Below, piece by piece: positions 52,575 through 63,200 of a stretch of 64,000 nucleotides of DNA (position 1 is its first letter; every line of letters starts with the position of its first letter). This stretch comes from Agarivorans aestuarii. GTDB lineage: Bacteria; Pseudomonadota; Gammaproteobacteria; Enterobacterales; Celerinatantimonadaceae. The notes under the pieces were generated by a model. The model ran no database searches. It saw only the letters and a list, made by a program, of their open reading frames with translations, and was not told where the DNA came from. The stretch spans positions 1,911,001 to 1,975,000 of the forward strand of contig NZ_AP023033.1 of assembly GCF_019670125.1 (NCBI RefSeq), in the 5' to 3' direction. The position numbers were made by a program, and so were the translations under genes.

Positions 52575-54598
52575 TAATGGTCACTTCTTTTATAAGGTGG
52601 TAATGCAGCTAATAGTTGCTTGCCGTATCGACGAGTTGTGAGTCGACTATCGAGCAGCACGATTCTACCTGAATCACTTTCTTTTCTCATTAACCTTCCG
52701 CAGCTCTGTACCAGTTTTCGACTGGCACTGGGCAAGGTGAGTAACATGAACGGATTTTGGTTGCGGCTTTCTAATAGTTCAGCATGGCTGGCCATTACCG
52801 GCTCGGTAGGCACGGCAAAGGGCAGGCGAGCTACAATAAGGTCAGTTAATAAGTCACCGGGTAGGTCAATGCCTTCACTAAATCCAATAGTGGCTAGAAT
52901 AGTACTGGTTTGGTTTTGTTGGCGGCTTTGTCTATGTTTGGCTAAGATTTGCTGATTAGTGAGTTGGCCTTGGATCCAGAGGTTGTTAATTTTTTTGCCT
53001 TCTAGCTGTTCAGCGACTTTGTCCACCAAACGATAGGAATTACATAGCACCAAAACCCCGCCTTGATTGTGCTGAGCTTCGATGATCTTTTGAGCAACAT
53101 TATTGGCAAACTCAGGATGATCAGGCTCAGCGATATTATTCGGAACCTCTAAAATAACCTGTTGGTAGTTAAAAGGAGAGGGCAGTTTGACTAATTGTTC
53201 CTTGGCCAGTTTAGCCAAACCAACTTGATTTAAATAGTATGAGAAGTTACCTAGAGCACTAAGTGTTGCTGATACGGCTATGACCGAAAAAGCGTCTTGC
53301 CACAGCAGCTGTTGCAGTAAACCACCAATTTCTATTGGTGAACTACAAAGCTGTATTTCTTTATCTTTACGAGTAAACCAAAAGGCATAGTTTTTTTGGT
53401 TGTTTTCGTTCGCATAACTAAACAACACCTCCAACCAAGACTCAGCTAAACTTTGCATGATGCTTAATCTACTCAGTAAAGCTTCTGCCTGGGCAGACTT
53501 CATTTGATTGTTGGCAACGTTCTCTTGGATAACCCCAGAGTAATGTTGCAAACTATTACTGAGCTTATTGGCTTCTTTATGGTAGTTACTGGCTAGGTTA
53601 ATAATTGCTGAGGGAGTTTTTCCTAGTGCGAAGCGCCAATGCTGACTGTTATCAAATGATTCTTTATTCGCATTGGCAACATCCTTAAGTTTGTTAAAGC
53701 AGCGGTTTAGTTCTGCGCAAGCTTCCTTTAGTTTTAGGCTGCTTCCTGCAATGGCATTTGGGTTTAGTATGTTCGCTAATTCTTTGTCGAACAGCTTTAG
53801 GTTCTCTAGCTCCTTCAATGCGTGATTTAGCATTAGTTGCTTAGCACTAGCTTCTCTTGCTATCTCTGGAAACTGATGAGCTTCGTCCAATATATAGATG
53901 CAATCCTCAGATGCCGGCAGAATATGACCACTGCCGGCATGAAGATCGGCGAGCAACAAACTGTGGTTTGCCACAATAACATCAGCTTTCTTTAAACCTT
54001 TGCGTGCTTTATGAAAAGGACAAGTTCTATGCCTAGCCGATTGAACCGAGCAACTTAGTGTATCAACCACCACATGTTGCCAAATTTGCCAAGGTACTTG
54101 CCCCGGCCAGCTATCTCTGTCGCCATCCCATTTACCTTGCTGCAAAGCAATCGCCATTCTTTTGGTGAGATCTAATTGTTTAGGGGGGAGGCCTAAATCG
54201 GTGCTTGTAGCCGCAACCAGTTTATGTGCACAACAATAACGCTGCCTGCCTTTCGCTAAGGCAAATTCAAACTCGCCATGTGCCGCTCTATGCACAGTGG
54301 GTAAATCGCTTTCTACTAGTTGTTGCTGCAGAGCAACGGTTGCGGTGGAAACCACCACTTTTTTATTTAGCGCTTTCGCTAAAGGTATAGAGGCCAATAA
54401 ATAAGCTAATGATTTGCCGGTTCCGGTGCCTGCTTCTGCTAAAAGTACCCGCTGTTTACGATTAATGTCCCCAGCAATTGTTTTGGCTATTTGTGCAATA
54501 AGAGAACTTTGTGCAGCCCTCTTAACAAATTTTGGGTTTTGCTCCTGAAGAGTATTATACCAATGGCGAATTCGTTGTTTGTTCTTTTCTGTTAACAT
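52574..54598 (-). CDS. dinG: ATP-dependent DNA helicase DinG
   Basis: A 674-residue XPD-like helicase (E. coli DinG 716). Walker A GTGTGKS, VVANHSLLLADL, DEAH (ILDEAHQFPEI), SATLSALGNFSYYL and the final RLVQSCGRLMRKE are present. Fe-S cysteines are suggested by YCCAHK and SCSVQSARHRTCPF. The start KNKQRIRHWYNTLQEQNPKFVKRAAQ and the end DSRLTTRRYGKQLLAALPPY follow E. coli DinG rather than YoaA. It is the first gene of a four-gene unit with TSUP, priC and the DUF2057 gene. Confidence 0.88.
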   Translation of the reverse strand: MLTEKNKQRIRHWYNTLQEQNPKFVKRAAQSSLIAQIAKTIAGDINRKQRVLLAEAGTGTGKSLAYLLASIPLAKALNKKVVVSTATVALQQQLVESDLPTVHRAAHGEFEFALAKGRQRYCCAHKLVAATSTDLGLPPKQLDLTKRMAIALQQGKWDGDRDSWPGQVPWQIWQHVVVDTLSCSVQSARHRTCPFHKARKGLKKADVIVANHSLLLADLHAGSGHILPASEDCIYILDEAHQFPEIAREASAKQLMLNHALKELENLKLFDKELANILNPNAIAGSSLKLKEACAELNRCFNKLKDVANANKESFDNSQHWRFALGKTPSAIINLASNYHKEANKLSNSLQHYSGVIQENVANNQMKSAQAEALLSRLSIMQSLAESWLEVLFSYANENNQKNYAFWFTRKDKEIQLCSSPIEIGGLLQQLLWQDAFSVIAVSATLSALGNFSYYLNQVGLAKLAKEQLVKLPSPFNYQQVILEVPNNIAEPDHPEFANNVAQKIIEAQHNQGGVLVLCNSYRLVDKVAEQLEGKKINNLWIQGQLTNQQILAKHRQSRQQNQTSTILATIGFSEGIDLPGDLLTDLIVARLPFAVPTEPVMASHAELLESRNQNPFMLLTLPSASRKLVQSCGRLMRKESDSGRIVLLDSRLTTRRYGKQLLAALPPYKRSDH

Positions 54599-54946
54599 GA
54601 ATTCCTCAATGTTGTTAACAACTTATAAATAAGCGCTTGTGCTTCTCATATATATTATAGGTAAGTGAGGCAACATAAAACACTGCAAAAAAATCAAATT
54701 CTTAGCTTAAATACTGTTGGAGCTAGATCACGTTTTTATCTCTAATACATTCTTTTATTGTGCCTGATTGTAGATTGACCACTCCAAAAGCACGTAGATA
54801 CAAGGTTTTACGTGATTTTATAAAAGTTCAATTTTTTATTGCAAAAATTTTTCAGCTTGATAATGTATTGACCAGACAGTGAGAAATCACTGTCGCACAG
54901 GGAATTTAAGGAACAAGTGTTTAATTGCTAAGAAGGCACAGGAAAA
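54599..54946 (+). other. Promoter and leader of the first porin
   Basis: 348 nt between dinG and the divergent porin gene. It is AT-rich. A GCTAGATCACG segment near 54720 resembles only half of a CRP site. A ribosome site CACAGGAAAAATG precedes the porin. Nothing else is recognised. Confidence 0.35.
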
Positions 54947-55933
54947 ATGAAAAAGACAATTCTAGCGGTAGCAATACCAGCATTATTCGCAGCATCTGCA
55001 CAAGCTGCAACTGTATATGACGCTGACGGCGTATCTGCTGACCTATATGGTCGTATGCAATTCGATATCGCTAACGATGGTAACGACACTGATGGTGTTG
55101 GTTCTGCTCGTTTCGGTTTTAAAGCTAAATCTGAAATTGCTCCAGGCGTATCTGGTCTAGCTCGTGGTGAGTGGCAAATCCGTGCTGAAAACAGCACTTC
55201 AGACGCTAAGCAGCTTTCTGCTCGTCACGTTTACGCTGGTTTCGAATTTGATGACGCTGGTACTGTAGTATTTGGTCAAACTGATACTGCTTTCTACCAA
55301 GCTGTTGCCGCTACCGATATCTTCAACACTTACGGTTACGAAGCATTCAACCTAATTGAAGACGGTCGTCAAGAAGGTCAAATCGTATACAACGGTGAGT
55401 TTGGCGGGTTCTACGTAGGTGCTTCTTACCAGTTCCGCGATGAGAACTTCAAAATTGACCTAGGTAACCCTAACTCAGGTGTACCTTCTGTACCTACTAA
55501 CGAGAAACTTGATTCTGGTTACGCTGGTACTTTAGGTTATAACTTTGACTTCGGTCTTGGTCTATACGGTGGTTACCACGTAGAAAAATTCGCTGCTGGC
55601 GAAGATAAGAAAAACATGGCTCTATCTGCTACTTACTCTTGGGAAGACCTATACTTAGGCGCTGCTTATGTAGGTACTGAGATGGGTGACGCAGAGCTTA
55701 AAGGTTACGACCTAGTAGCTTCTTACGACATCAACGCTGTTTCTCTTTACACCGGTTACGCTGCTCAAAAAGCTGAAGGTTCAATTAGCGACCAAGGCGA
55801 TACTGCTAAAGCATTCAAACTTGGTGCAGCATACAAGTTCAACAGCAACATGAAAGCATGGGCTGAGTACTTGAACAATGGCCTTGAAGGCGCTGACAAC
55901 GAGTGGACTATCGCAGTACAATACAACTTCTAA
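54947..55933 (+). CDS. General porin (OmpC/OmpU type), first of a tandem pair
   Basis: A 328-residue trimeric-porin-type protein: signal peptide MKKTILAVAIPALFAASAQA, then ATVYDADGVSADLYGRMQFDIA, ending WTIAVQYNF. The constriction loop region carries YEAFNLIEDGRQEGQIVYNG. It is the likely main diffusion porin. Codon choice is restricted, as in highly expressed genes. A terminator follows and a second porin gene lies 385 nt downstream in the same direction. Confidence 0.9.
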   Translation: MKKTILAVAIPALFAASAQAATVYDADGVSADLYGRMQFDIANDGNDTDGVGSARFGFKAKSEIAPGVSGLARGEWQIRAENSTSDAKQLSARHVYAGFEFDDAGTVVFGQTDTAFYQAVAATDIFNTYGYEAFNLIEDGRQEGQIVYNGEFGGFYVGASYQFRDENFKIDLGNPNSGVPSVPTNEKLDSGYAGTLGYNFDFGLGLYGGYHVEKFAAGEDKKNMALSATYSWEDLYLGAAYVGTEMGDAELKGYDLVASYDINAVSLYTGYAAQKAEGSISDQGDTAKAFKLGAAYKFNSNMKAWAEYLNNGLEGADNEWTIAVQYNF

Positions 55934-55976
55934 GTTTATTGTTGCGATGAACGCTAATTAAGCGTTGTATCCAAAC

Positions 55977-56003
55977 AAAAAGCTCACTTCGGTGAGCTTT
56001 TTT
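55977..56003 (+). terminator. Terminator of the first porin gene
   Basis: AAAAAGCTCAC (55977-55987) pairs with GTGAGCTTTTT (55992-56002) around TTCG, a stable tetraloop. Confidence 0.92.
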
Positions 56004-56187
56004 AGTTTTACCCCACACCAAATAACTTCTAGTCTTGCCTGCAGCCCCTCTCTAAAAACCTTTTTAAATCTTCAAGTTACTTAATATTTTGTTAAAAAAT
56101 AGACATTATTTAGATGATTATTTCGCCAGGATGCCTATTGTGGTTTTAAAAAACTAGAAAAGTTCATAAAAACTTCAAAAAAATGTT

Positions 56188-56205
56188 GATTTCATTCTCA
56201 TTATC
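56188..56205. promoter_or_regulatory. Possible Fur-type site before the second porin
   Basis: The stretch 56188-56205, read on the minus strand, gives GATAAT-GAGAAT-GAAATC, three hexamers close to the Fur repeat GATAAT (15 of 18 positions). It lies 114-131 nt upstream of the porin start. AT-rich sequence makes a chance match likely enough that this is only a candidate. Confidence 0.3.
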
Positions 56206-56318
56206 AGCAAATATGTCCGCCGTGAGAAGGACTTCACTGCTCAGGGAAACCATTCCAAGGATGTAAGAATGGGTCATGGAAGAGATAAATTATCAATCTC
56301 AAAATAGGCAGTGGAACA

Positions 56319-57335
56319 TTGAAAAAGACTATTCTAGCAATCGCAATCCCAGCATTATTTGCAACTGGTGCAACTAACGCTCAAGAAATTTACAACGACG
56401 GTGAAAACGCATTTTCAATCGGTGGTCGCCTTAACCTTATGGTTGAGTCTGCTAACAACGATGGTGAGCGCGATCTTCGTTCAGAAAACAACTCTTCACG
56501 CATTAATCTAAACTTCTCTCGTAAAATGAGCGATAACGTTACAGCTCGCGCTACTATGGAATACGGTTTAGACAACCCAAGTGGTAACAGCGACTCTCCT
56601 TTCTTCAACCGTTTAGGTTTCATTGCTGTTGACCACGCAGACTACGGTTCTGTTTCTTACGGTAAGCAATGGTCTACTTACTACACTGTTACTGGCGTAA
56701 CCGATGTATTTTGGGTTTACGGCGGTACCGCAATGGGTATTTACGACAACGGTGACAAAGTAGGTACTGCTCGAGCTAACGATGCACTACAATACAACGG
56801 TAGCTTTGGCGGTGTTAATTTAAGCGGTCAATACCAGTTCGCTGACGAAACTGAAGATCGCAAAGACAGCTACTCTGGTGCTATTTCTTACGACTTTGAT
56901 TTTGGCCTAAACATTGGTGCAACTTACCACCAAATGAACCGTACCGAATCTGCTAAAGCAACTTTAGATACTGGTGACAACAAATTAACCGCTTTAGCTG
57001 CTAGTTACAACCAAGGTCCTATCTACGCTGCTGTTTCTTACGGTGAATTCAAAAATCACGTTTCTTTCGCTAAAGACACTGTTTCAGACAAAGCTATCGG
57101 CCACGAAGGTGTATTCGCTTACACGCTAGACATGGGTCTACAGCTTTACACTGGTTGGAACGTTCAAGAAGACAAAAACTCTTCTGCTGACCTAAAAACT
57201 GCTTTAGTTGGTGCAATGTACGATTGGAACAACGTTCTTTTGTACACCGAGTACCAAGACGAGACTACTAAGTCTGTATCTGGTGCTAAAGAAGACGACA
57301 ACCGCTTAGCTGTGGGTGTACGTTACAACTTCTAA
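56319..57335 (+). CDS. General porin, second of a tandem pair, TTG start
   Basis: A 338-residue porin paralogue with signal peptide LKKTILAIAIPALFATGATNA and end DNRLAVGVRYNF. Its N-terminus lines up with the first porin only if translation starts at the TTG at 56319; no ATG or GTG fits. The segment GTGGAAC before it is a modest ribosome site. It could be expressed at lower level or under specific conditions. The constriction-loop region (VFWVYGGTAMGIYDNGDKVG) differs from that of the first porin, so selectivity probably differs. Confidence 0.87.
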   Translation: MKKTILAIAIPALFATGATNAQEIYNDGENAFSIGGRLNLMVESANNDGERDLRSENNSSRINLNFSRKMSDNVTARATMEYGLDNPSGNSDSPFFNRLGFIAVDHADYGSVSYGKQWSTYYTVTGVTDVFWVYGGTAMGIYDNGDKVGTARANDALQYNGSFGGVNLSGQYQFADETEDRKDSYSGAISYDFDFGLNIGATYHQMNRTESAKATLDTGDNKLTALAASYNQGPIYAAVSYGEFKNHVSFAKDTVSDKAIGHEGVFAYTLDMGLQLYTGWNVQEDKNSSADLKTALVGAMYDWNNVLLYTEYQDETTKSVSGAKEDDNRLAVGVRYNF

Positions 57336-57356
57336 TTCTTCTAAGAAGATGGAAGT

Positions 57357-57384
57357 AAAAAGGCCACCTAAGGGTGGCCTTTTT
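57357..57384. terminator. Bidirectional terminator between porin 2 and the DksA-like gene
   Basis: AAAAAGGCCACC (57357-57368) pairs with GGTGGCCTTTTT (57373-57384) around TAAG. It serves convergent genes. Confidence 0.92.
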
Positions 57385-57395
57385 GTATTTACTGG

Positions 57396-57770
57396 TTAAA
57401 GTGCGAAACTTTCGCGCCGCTTAAACATACGGTGTTTGTCACTACAGCGTTGACAGCGTTGAGTGCTTGGGTCGTTCTCTAAACGGCTAATTTCAATCTC
57501 TTCTTCACAGTCGCTACACAAACCATATAAACCTAAGTCTATTTGGCAAAGTGCTGCGTCAACCCTTTGTAATTGTTTTAACTGAGTCGTTAGCTCTGAG
57601 AGCTGCAATTTCAGGGCCTGGTCAATAAGTTCTTCGTTAGTTAAAGACTGCAATTTGTCAGCTGTTAGTTTTAAACTGGTTTTTTCTGAGGCAGTTAAAA
57701 TTGAGATTATTTCAGACTTTAACTGCTCTAATTGTTGCGTGAGTCGCAACTGATAATCTCTAAATTCCAC
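57396..57770 (-). CDS. DksA/TraR family zinc-finger protein
   Basis: A protein of about 124 residues with an N-terminal coiled coil (about 5-75) and the C-terminal zinc finger CSDC-x17-CQRC, the four-Cys pattern of the DksA/TraR family. DksA-like proteins insert their coiled coil in the RNA polymerase secondary channel. The Asp-Ala at the DksA coiled-coil tip is not evident, so it is a paralogue and not DksA itself. The start is uncertain: a GTG at 57770 or a TTG at 57782; no ATG is available. Confidence 0.72.
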   Translation of the reverse strand: MEFRDYQLRLTQQLEQLKSEIISILTASEKTSLKLTADKLQSLTNEELIDQALKLQLSELTTQLKQLQRVDAALCQIDLGLYGLCSDCEEEIEISRLENDPSTQRCQRCSDKHRMFKRRESFAL

Positions 57771-57950
57771 GTTTAAGCCCAATTATTAAATGAGCTAGCA
57801 GTATAAACACCGGGTCTAACCCCGAGATATGATGTGAATCAAAACGAAACACTAAAAAGCTATATAACTACTTTTATTAGGGTTTTGTTGATCTAATACA
57901 GAATATGAGCAAATAGTGCGAAGAAACGTAAAGCCAAGCTTAAGGAAAGG

Positions 57951-58892
57951 TCAATCTTTGCATTGCTGTAAGCGGATTTGCTTAACAATAGAATTGGTAT
58001 CTTTTAATACTCTGATGTTGCGAAATAGATCGTCGGCTTCGGTGTAGTAGCCAGAAAGATATCTTAACCACTGTTTCACCCGGCTTTGGTAGTACTTGGC
58101 TTTTTCACTGGTGATTTCGTGTTGAGAATAGCGGATGAGTAGCTCAATCACTGCTGACCAAGGCAATGGTTCTTCGTCACCTCGTACTACTTTAGCAAGG
58201 TTCGGAATAGTAAGTGCGCCGCGGCCAATCATTACATCTTCACAATCGCTGGCTTCTTTGCACTGTAAGTAGTTTTCTCGGTTCCAAACTTCTCCATTAG
58301 CAATAATAGGAATAGAGAACTGCTGTTTAACTTGCTTTATATAGTGCCAATGCGCTGGCGCTTTGTAACCGTCGAGCTTGGTCCTAGCATGAATGGTTAG
58401 CTCATTGGCGCCTGCTTCTTGCACAGCTTGTACAATATCAAAACAGTCATCTTTGTTTTCCCAACCTAAGCGAATTTTGGCAGATACAATATGCTGCTTG
58501 GGTACGGCTTTTCTTACTTCACTTACAACATCATAAATCGACTGAGGGGCTTTTAACATAGAGGCACCACCGCAGCTTCCAGTAACAGTATTGCTGGGGC
58601 AGCCAAAGTTTAGATCTAAACCATGAGAGCCAAGTTCGATAGCTCTTACCGCATTTTCTGCCATGGGACTAGGATGCTGGCCTAACAGCTGTACTCTAAC
58701 CGGGGTGTGGCCTGCTATTAAACCTTGCTCCTGTAGTTCCGGGCAGTACTTGTAGAATACTTTGTCGGGCAGGGCTACGTCAGTAACACGAATGAACTCT
58801 GTTACGCACCAGTCGTAGCCACCACAACTAGACAAAAGCTGGCGCATGGAAGCATCTGCGACACCTTCCATTGGGGCTAAAACTACGCGCAT
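57951..58892 (-). CDS. dusC: tRNA-dihydrouridine(16) synthase DusC
   Basis: A 313-residue FMN enzyme that reduces U16 in tRNA. APMEGVADASMRQLL is the start of Dus enzymes, NFGCPSNTV holds the catalytic Cys, and TIHARTKLDGYK and IANGEVW complete the barrel. Overall wording (TEFIRVTD, RGALTIPNLAK, RVKQWLRYL) fits DusC and not DusA or DusB. It is a single gene divergent from the 37-residue-protein gene. Confidence 0.9.
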   Translation of the reverse strand: MRVVLAPMEGVADASMRQLLSSCGGYDWCVTEFIRVTDVALPDKVFYKYCPELQEQGLIAGHTPVRVQLLGQHPSPMAENAVRAIELGSHGLDLNFGCPSNTVTGSCGGASMLKAPQSIYDVVSEVRKAVPKQHIVSAKIRLGWENKDDCFDIVQAVQEAGANELTIHARTKLDGYKAPAHWHYIKQVKQQFSIPIIANGEVWNRENYLQCKEASDCEDVMIGRGALTIPNLAKVVRGDEEPLPWSAVIELLIRYSQHEITSEKAKYYQSRVKQWLRYLSGYYTEADDLFRNIRVLKDTNSIVKQIRLQQCKD

Positions 58893-59041
58893 AGTAAACC
58901 TTGGTTTGAAAAAGCGGCCATTCTAACGGTTTGCGGCGTCTCCCGCTAGCAAATTAGCAAGGTAAACTATCTTCCTAGATATGTTAGTTGCTCAGTTTAT
59001 TTCCATGTTTTTGCTGGGTGTTTGTAGAGATGATGCTCACG

Positions 59042-59060
59042 TATAATTGATTTAGATCAA
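59042..59060 (+). promoter_or_regulatory. Perfect FNR box overlapping a perfect -10 box
   Basis: TATAAT (59042-59047) shares its last base with TTGATTTAGATCAA (59047-59060), a full match to the FNR consensus TTGAT-N4-ATCAA. The start would be near 59054, inside the box. This geometry suggests FNR-type repression in low oxygen; a different, unseen promoter downstream would be needed for activation. Confidence 0.6.
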
Positions 59061-59094
59061 TGTTGATTGAATTTAGTTTAAAGGTGAAGTTTAG

Positions 59095-59208
59095 ATGGAC
59101 CAGCAGTTTAAAGAAGATTATAACGTATTCTATTTCCTAGGTTTTGTAGTAGCTTTGCTGTTGCCAACCTTACCTTTGAGCTTGTCTCTACTAAAAATGT
59201 TTGCTTAG
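59095..59208 (+). CDS. 37-residue single-helix membrane protein
   Basis: MDQQFKEDYNVFYFLGFV, then one hydrophobic helix to the end (LLPTLPLSLSLLKMFA). AAGGTGAAG precedes the ATG with correct spacing, and a strong terminator (59281-59308) follows, so the gene looks complete and real. The short acidic start followed by a Pro-containing helix is like small membrane subunits or regulators of respiratory complexes. I recognise no family. An FNR-type box overlaps its promoter. Confidence 0.65.
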   Translation: MDQQFKEDYNVFYFLGFVVALLLPTLPLSLSLLKMFA

Positions 59209-59280
59209 TTTTTAGCTATTATCTAGCTTAGCACTGCGTTGCTTTATTGCCATAAACTGAGATAATTAAAGATTGTAAAT

Positions 59281-59308
59281 ACGCCCATCCTGTTTGGGCG
59301 TTTTTTTT
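59281..59308 (+). terminator. Terminator of the 37-residue-protein gene
   Basis: ACGCCCA (59281-59287) pairs with TGGGCGT (59295-59301), followed by eight T. It ends 17 nt before the apt start, so apt must have readthrough or a promoter close by; TTGCTT-N16-GATAAT (59239-59266) is the one candidate, but it lies before this hairpin. Confidence 0.8.
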
Positions 59309-59325
59309 GGAAAATGGAAGCCGGT

Positions 59326-59871
59326 ATGAGCAGCGCTAATCTTGAGTATATAAAGAACGCAATTAAAACTATCCCTAATTACCCAAAAGAGGGGATATTG
59401 TTTAGGGATGTTACCAGTTTAATTGAAGATCCTAAGGCTTTTGCCTTGGTTATTCATGAGTGGCAACAGCGTTTTGAAAATCTCGGCATCACTAAAATTG
59501 TTGGCACAGAAGCGAGAGGGTTCATTTTTGGAGCGCCGTTAGCGCTGGCTTTAGGGGTTGGCTTTATTCCAGTTCGTAAACCTGGCAAGTTGCCTCGTGA
59601 AGTCATTGGCGAAAGCTACGAACTTGAATATGGAATGGATACCTTAGAGATCCATACCGACGCTATTCAACCTGGTGACAAAGTACTGTTGGTTGATGAT
59701 TTAATTGCAACTGGCGGAACTGCTGAAGCGTCGGTTAAGTTGATTCGCCAACTCGGTGGAGAAATCAACTATGCGGCCTTTGTTATTAATTTGGTAGACT
59801 TACCTGGCGCACAGAAATTAACGACACTCGGAGTAGAATCAACTTATCTAGTTGAGTTCGAAGGCGAATAG
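59326..59871 (+). CDS. apt: Adenine phosphoribosyltransferase
   Basis: A 181-residue purine salvage enzyme joining adenine and PRPP to [21 protein letters not shown] is the Apt start region, [15 protein letters not shown] binds adenine, and [15 protein letters not shown] is the PRPP loop. The ATG at 59326 has GGAAG 6 nt upstream; an ATG at 59314 is in frame. It lies 14 nt before dnaX, the conserved apt-dnaX-ybaB order of gammaproteobacteria. Confidence 0.95.
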   Translation: MSSANLEYIKNAIKTIPNYPKEGILFRDVTSLIEDPKAFALVIHEWQQRFENLGITKIVGTEARGFIFGAPLALALGVGFIPVRKPGKLPREVIGESYELEYGMDTLEIHTDAIQPGDKVLLVDDLIATGGTAEASVKLIRQLGGEINYAAFVINLVDLPGAQKLTTLGVESTYLVEFEGE

Positions 59872-59885
59872 GACAACAGCATTTA

Positions 59886-62192
<2,307 letters not shown>

Positions 62193-62263
62193 ACAACTTG
62201 ATTTTCGACATTAATCTAGATGTAATGTCGCAGTTATAACTAATAGAAGAGAAGAGAATAGTT

Positions 62264-62590
62264 ATGTTTAAAGGCGGAATGGGTAACCTAATGAAGCAAG
62301 CGCAGCAAATGCAAGATAAAATGCAGCGCGCTCAAGAAGAAATCGCCAAAATGGAAGTTACTGGTGAGTCAGGCGCAGGCTTGGTGAAAGTTGTTATGCT
62401 TGGTAACCACAACGTTCGTCGTGTTGAGCTAGATGAAAGCTTAATGGACGACGACAAAGACATGATTGAAGATCTACTGGCTGCAGCGGTTAATGACGCT
62501 GTACGTCGTGTAGAAGAAACTAGTAAAGAAAAAATGGCTGATGTAACTGGCGGAATGCAAATGCCTCCAGGTATGAAAATGCCATTCTAA
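62264..62590 (+). CDS. ybaB: YbaB/EbfC nucleoid-associated protein
   Basis: A 108-residue DNA-binding homodimer with the start [25 protein letters not shown], the central [21 protein letters not shown] and the Met-rich end [13 protein letters not shown]. It is conserved next to dnaX, 71 nt away. It is followed by a terminator. Confidence 0.95.
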   Translation: MFKGGMGNLMKQAQQMQDKMQRAQEEIAKMEVTGESGAGLVKVVMLGNHNVRRVELDESLMDDDKDMIEDLLAAAVNDAVRRVEETSKEKMADVTGGMQMPPGMKMPF

Positions 62591-62615
62591 GCTAGCTTAG
62601 AGCAGCAAATTAATT

Positions 62616-62637
62616 AGGCCGCATTGCGGCCTTTTTT
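62616..62637 (+). terminator. Terminator of the apt-dnaX-ybaB unit
   Basis: AGGCCGC (62616-62622) pairs with GCGGCCT (62626-62632) around ATT, followed by TTTTT. Confidence 0.9.
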
Positions 62638-62682
62638 GTGCAACACTTAGCTTGCACGAACTTAGATTAAAAAGGTAGCAAG

Positions 62683-63105
62683 ATGAAAGTATGCGGTGTA
62701 GAAATAAAAAGTAATGAAGTTATTGTTAGCTTGCTAACGCTGGAAGATGGATTGTTTCAAATTCCAGATTGTCGTGTGCGCCGCCTTACTTTAAGCGATA
62801 TTAATAGTACTCAGCATTTACGTGATTTCCAGTTTGCCTTTACTAAGCTGATGAGTGATTACAAGGTTGAAAAGGTAGCGATTAAGCAGCGTCCAATGAA
62901 GGGTAAATTTGCCGGCGGTGCGGTAGGCTTTAAGTTAGAAGCGGCTATCGAGCTAATTGGTGAGCTAAATGTAGAGTTAGTATCAGCCACTAAATCTAAG
63001 CAAGTACTTAAAGATAATCCAATGCCAGTAGAGTTTGCTGCAACGGGCCTTAAAGCCTTTCAAGAAGCATCATTTACTACTGCATATGTAGCCTGCGTGG
63101 CTTGA
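62683..63105 (+). CDS. DUF3010 family protein
   Basis: A 140-residue cytoplasmic protein of the DUF3010 family, predicted from KVCGVEIKSNEVIVSLL, IKQRPMKGKFAGGAVGFKLEAAIELI and ATKSKQVLKDNP. The fold resembles a small RNase H-like domain, an inference from family predictions. A strong ribosome-site region (AAAGGTAGCAAG) precedes the ATG. It is single. Function unknown. Confidence 0.8.
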   Translation: MKVCGVEIKSNEVIVSLLTLEDGLFQIPDCRVRRLTLSDINSTQHLRDFQFAFTKLMSDYKVEKVAIKQRPMKGKFAGGAVGFKLEAAIELIGELNVELVSATKSKQVLKDNPMPVEFAATGLKAFQEASFTTAYVACVA

Positions 63106-63147
63106 ACTTAAAGCTCTGTTTAAGGGCTGGAGTGAATTACAGCTAAT

Positions 63148-63178
63148 AAAAAACCGATGCTTTGGCATCGGTTTTTTT
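63148..63178. terminator. Bidirectional terminator between DUF3010 and asnB
   Basis: AACCGATGC (63152-63160) pairs with GCATCGGTT (63165-63173) around TTTG, with A runs before and T runs after. It serves convergent genes. Confidence 0.92.
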
Positions 63179-63200
63179 GTTTAAAGCTTAAGGCTTAAGT

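Noticed and set aside
54715-54735. CRP site before the first porin
   Set aside because: Only one half (ATCACG) is good; the other half matches 3 of 5 positions.
59239-59266. Promoter TTGCTT-N16-GATAAT for apt
   Set aside because: The strong hairpin with eight T begins about 8 nt after its expected start, so it would be a poor apt promoter; kept only as a remark.
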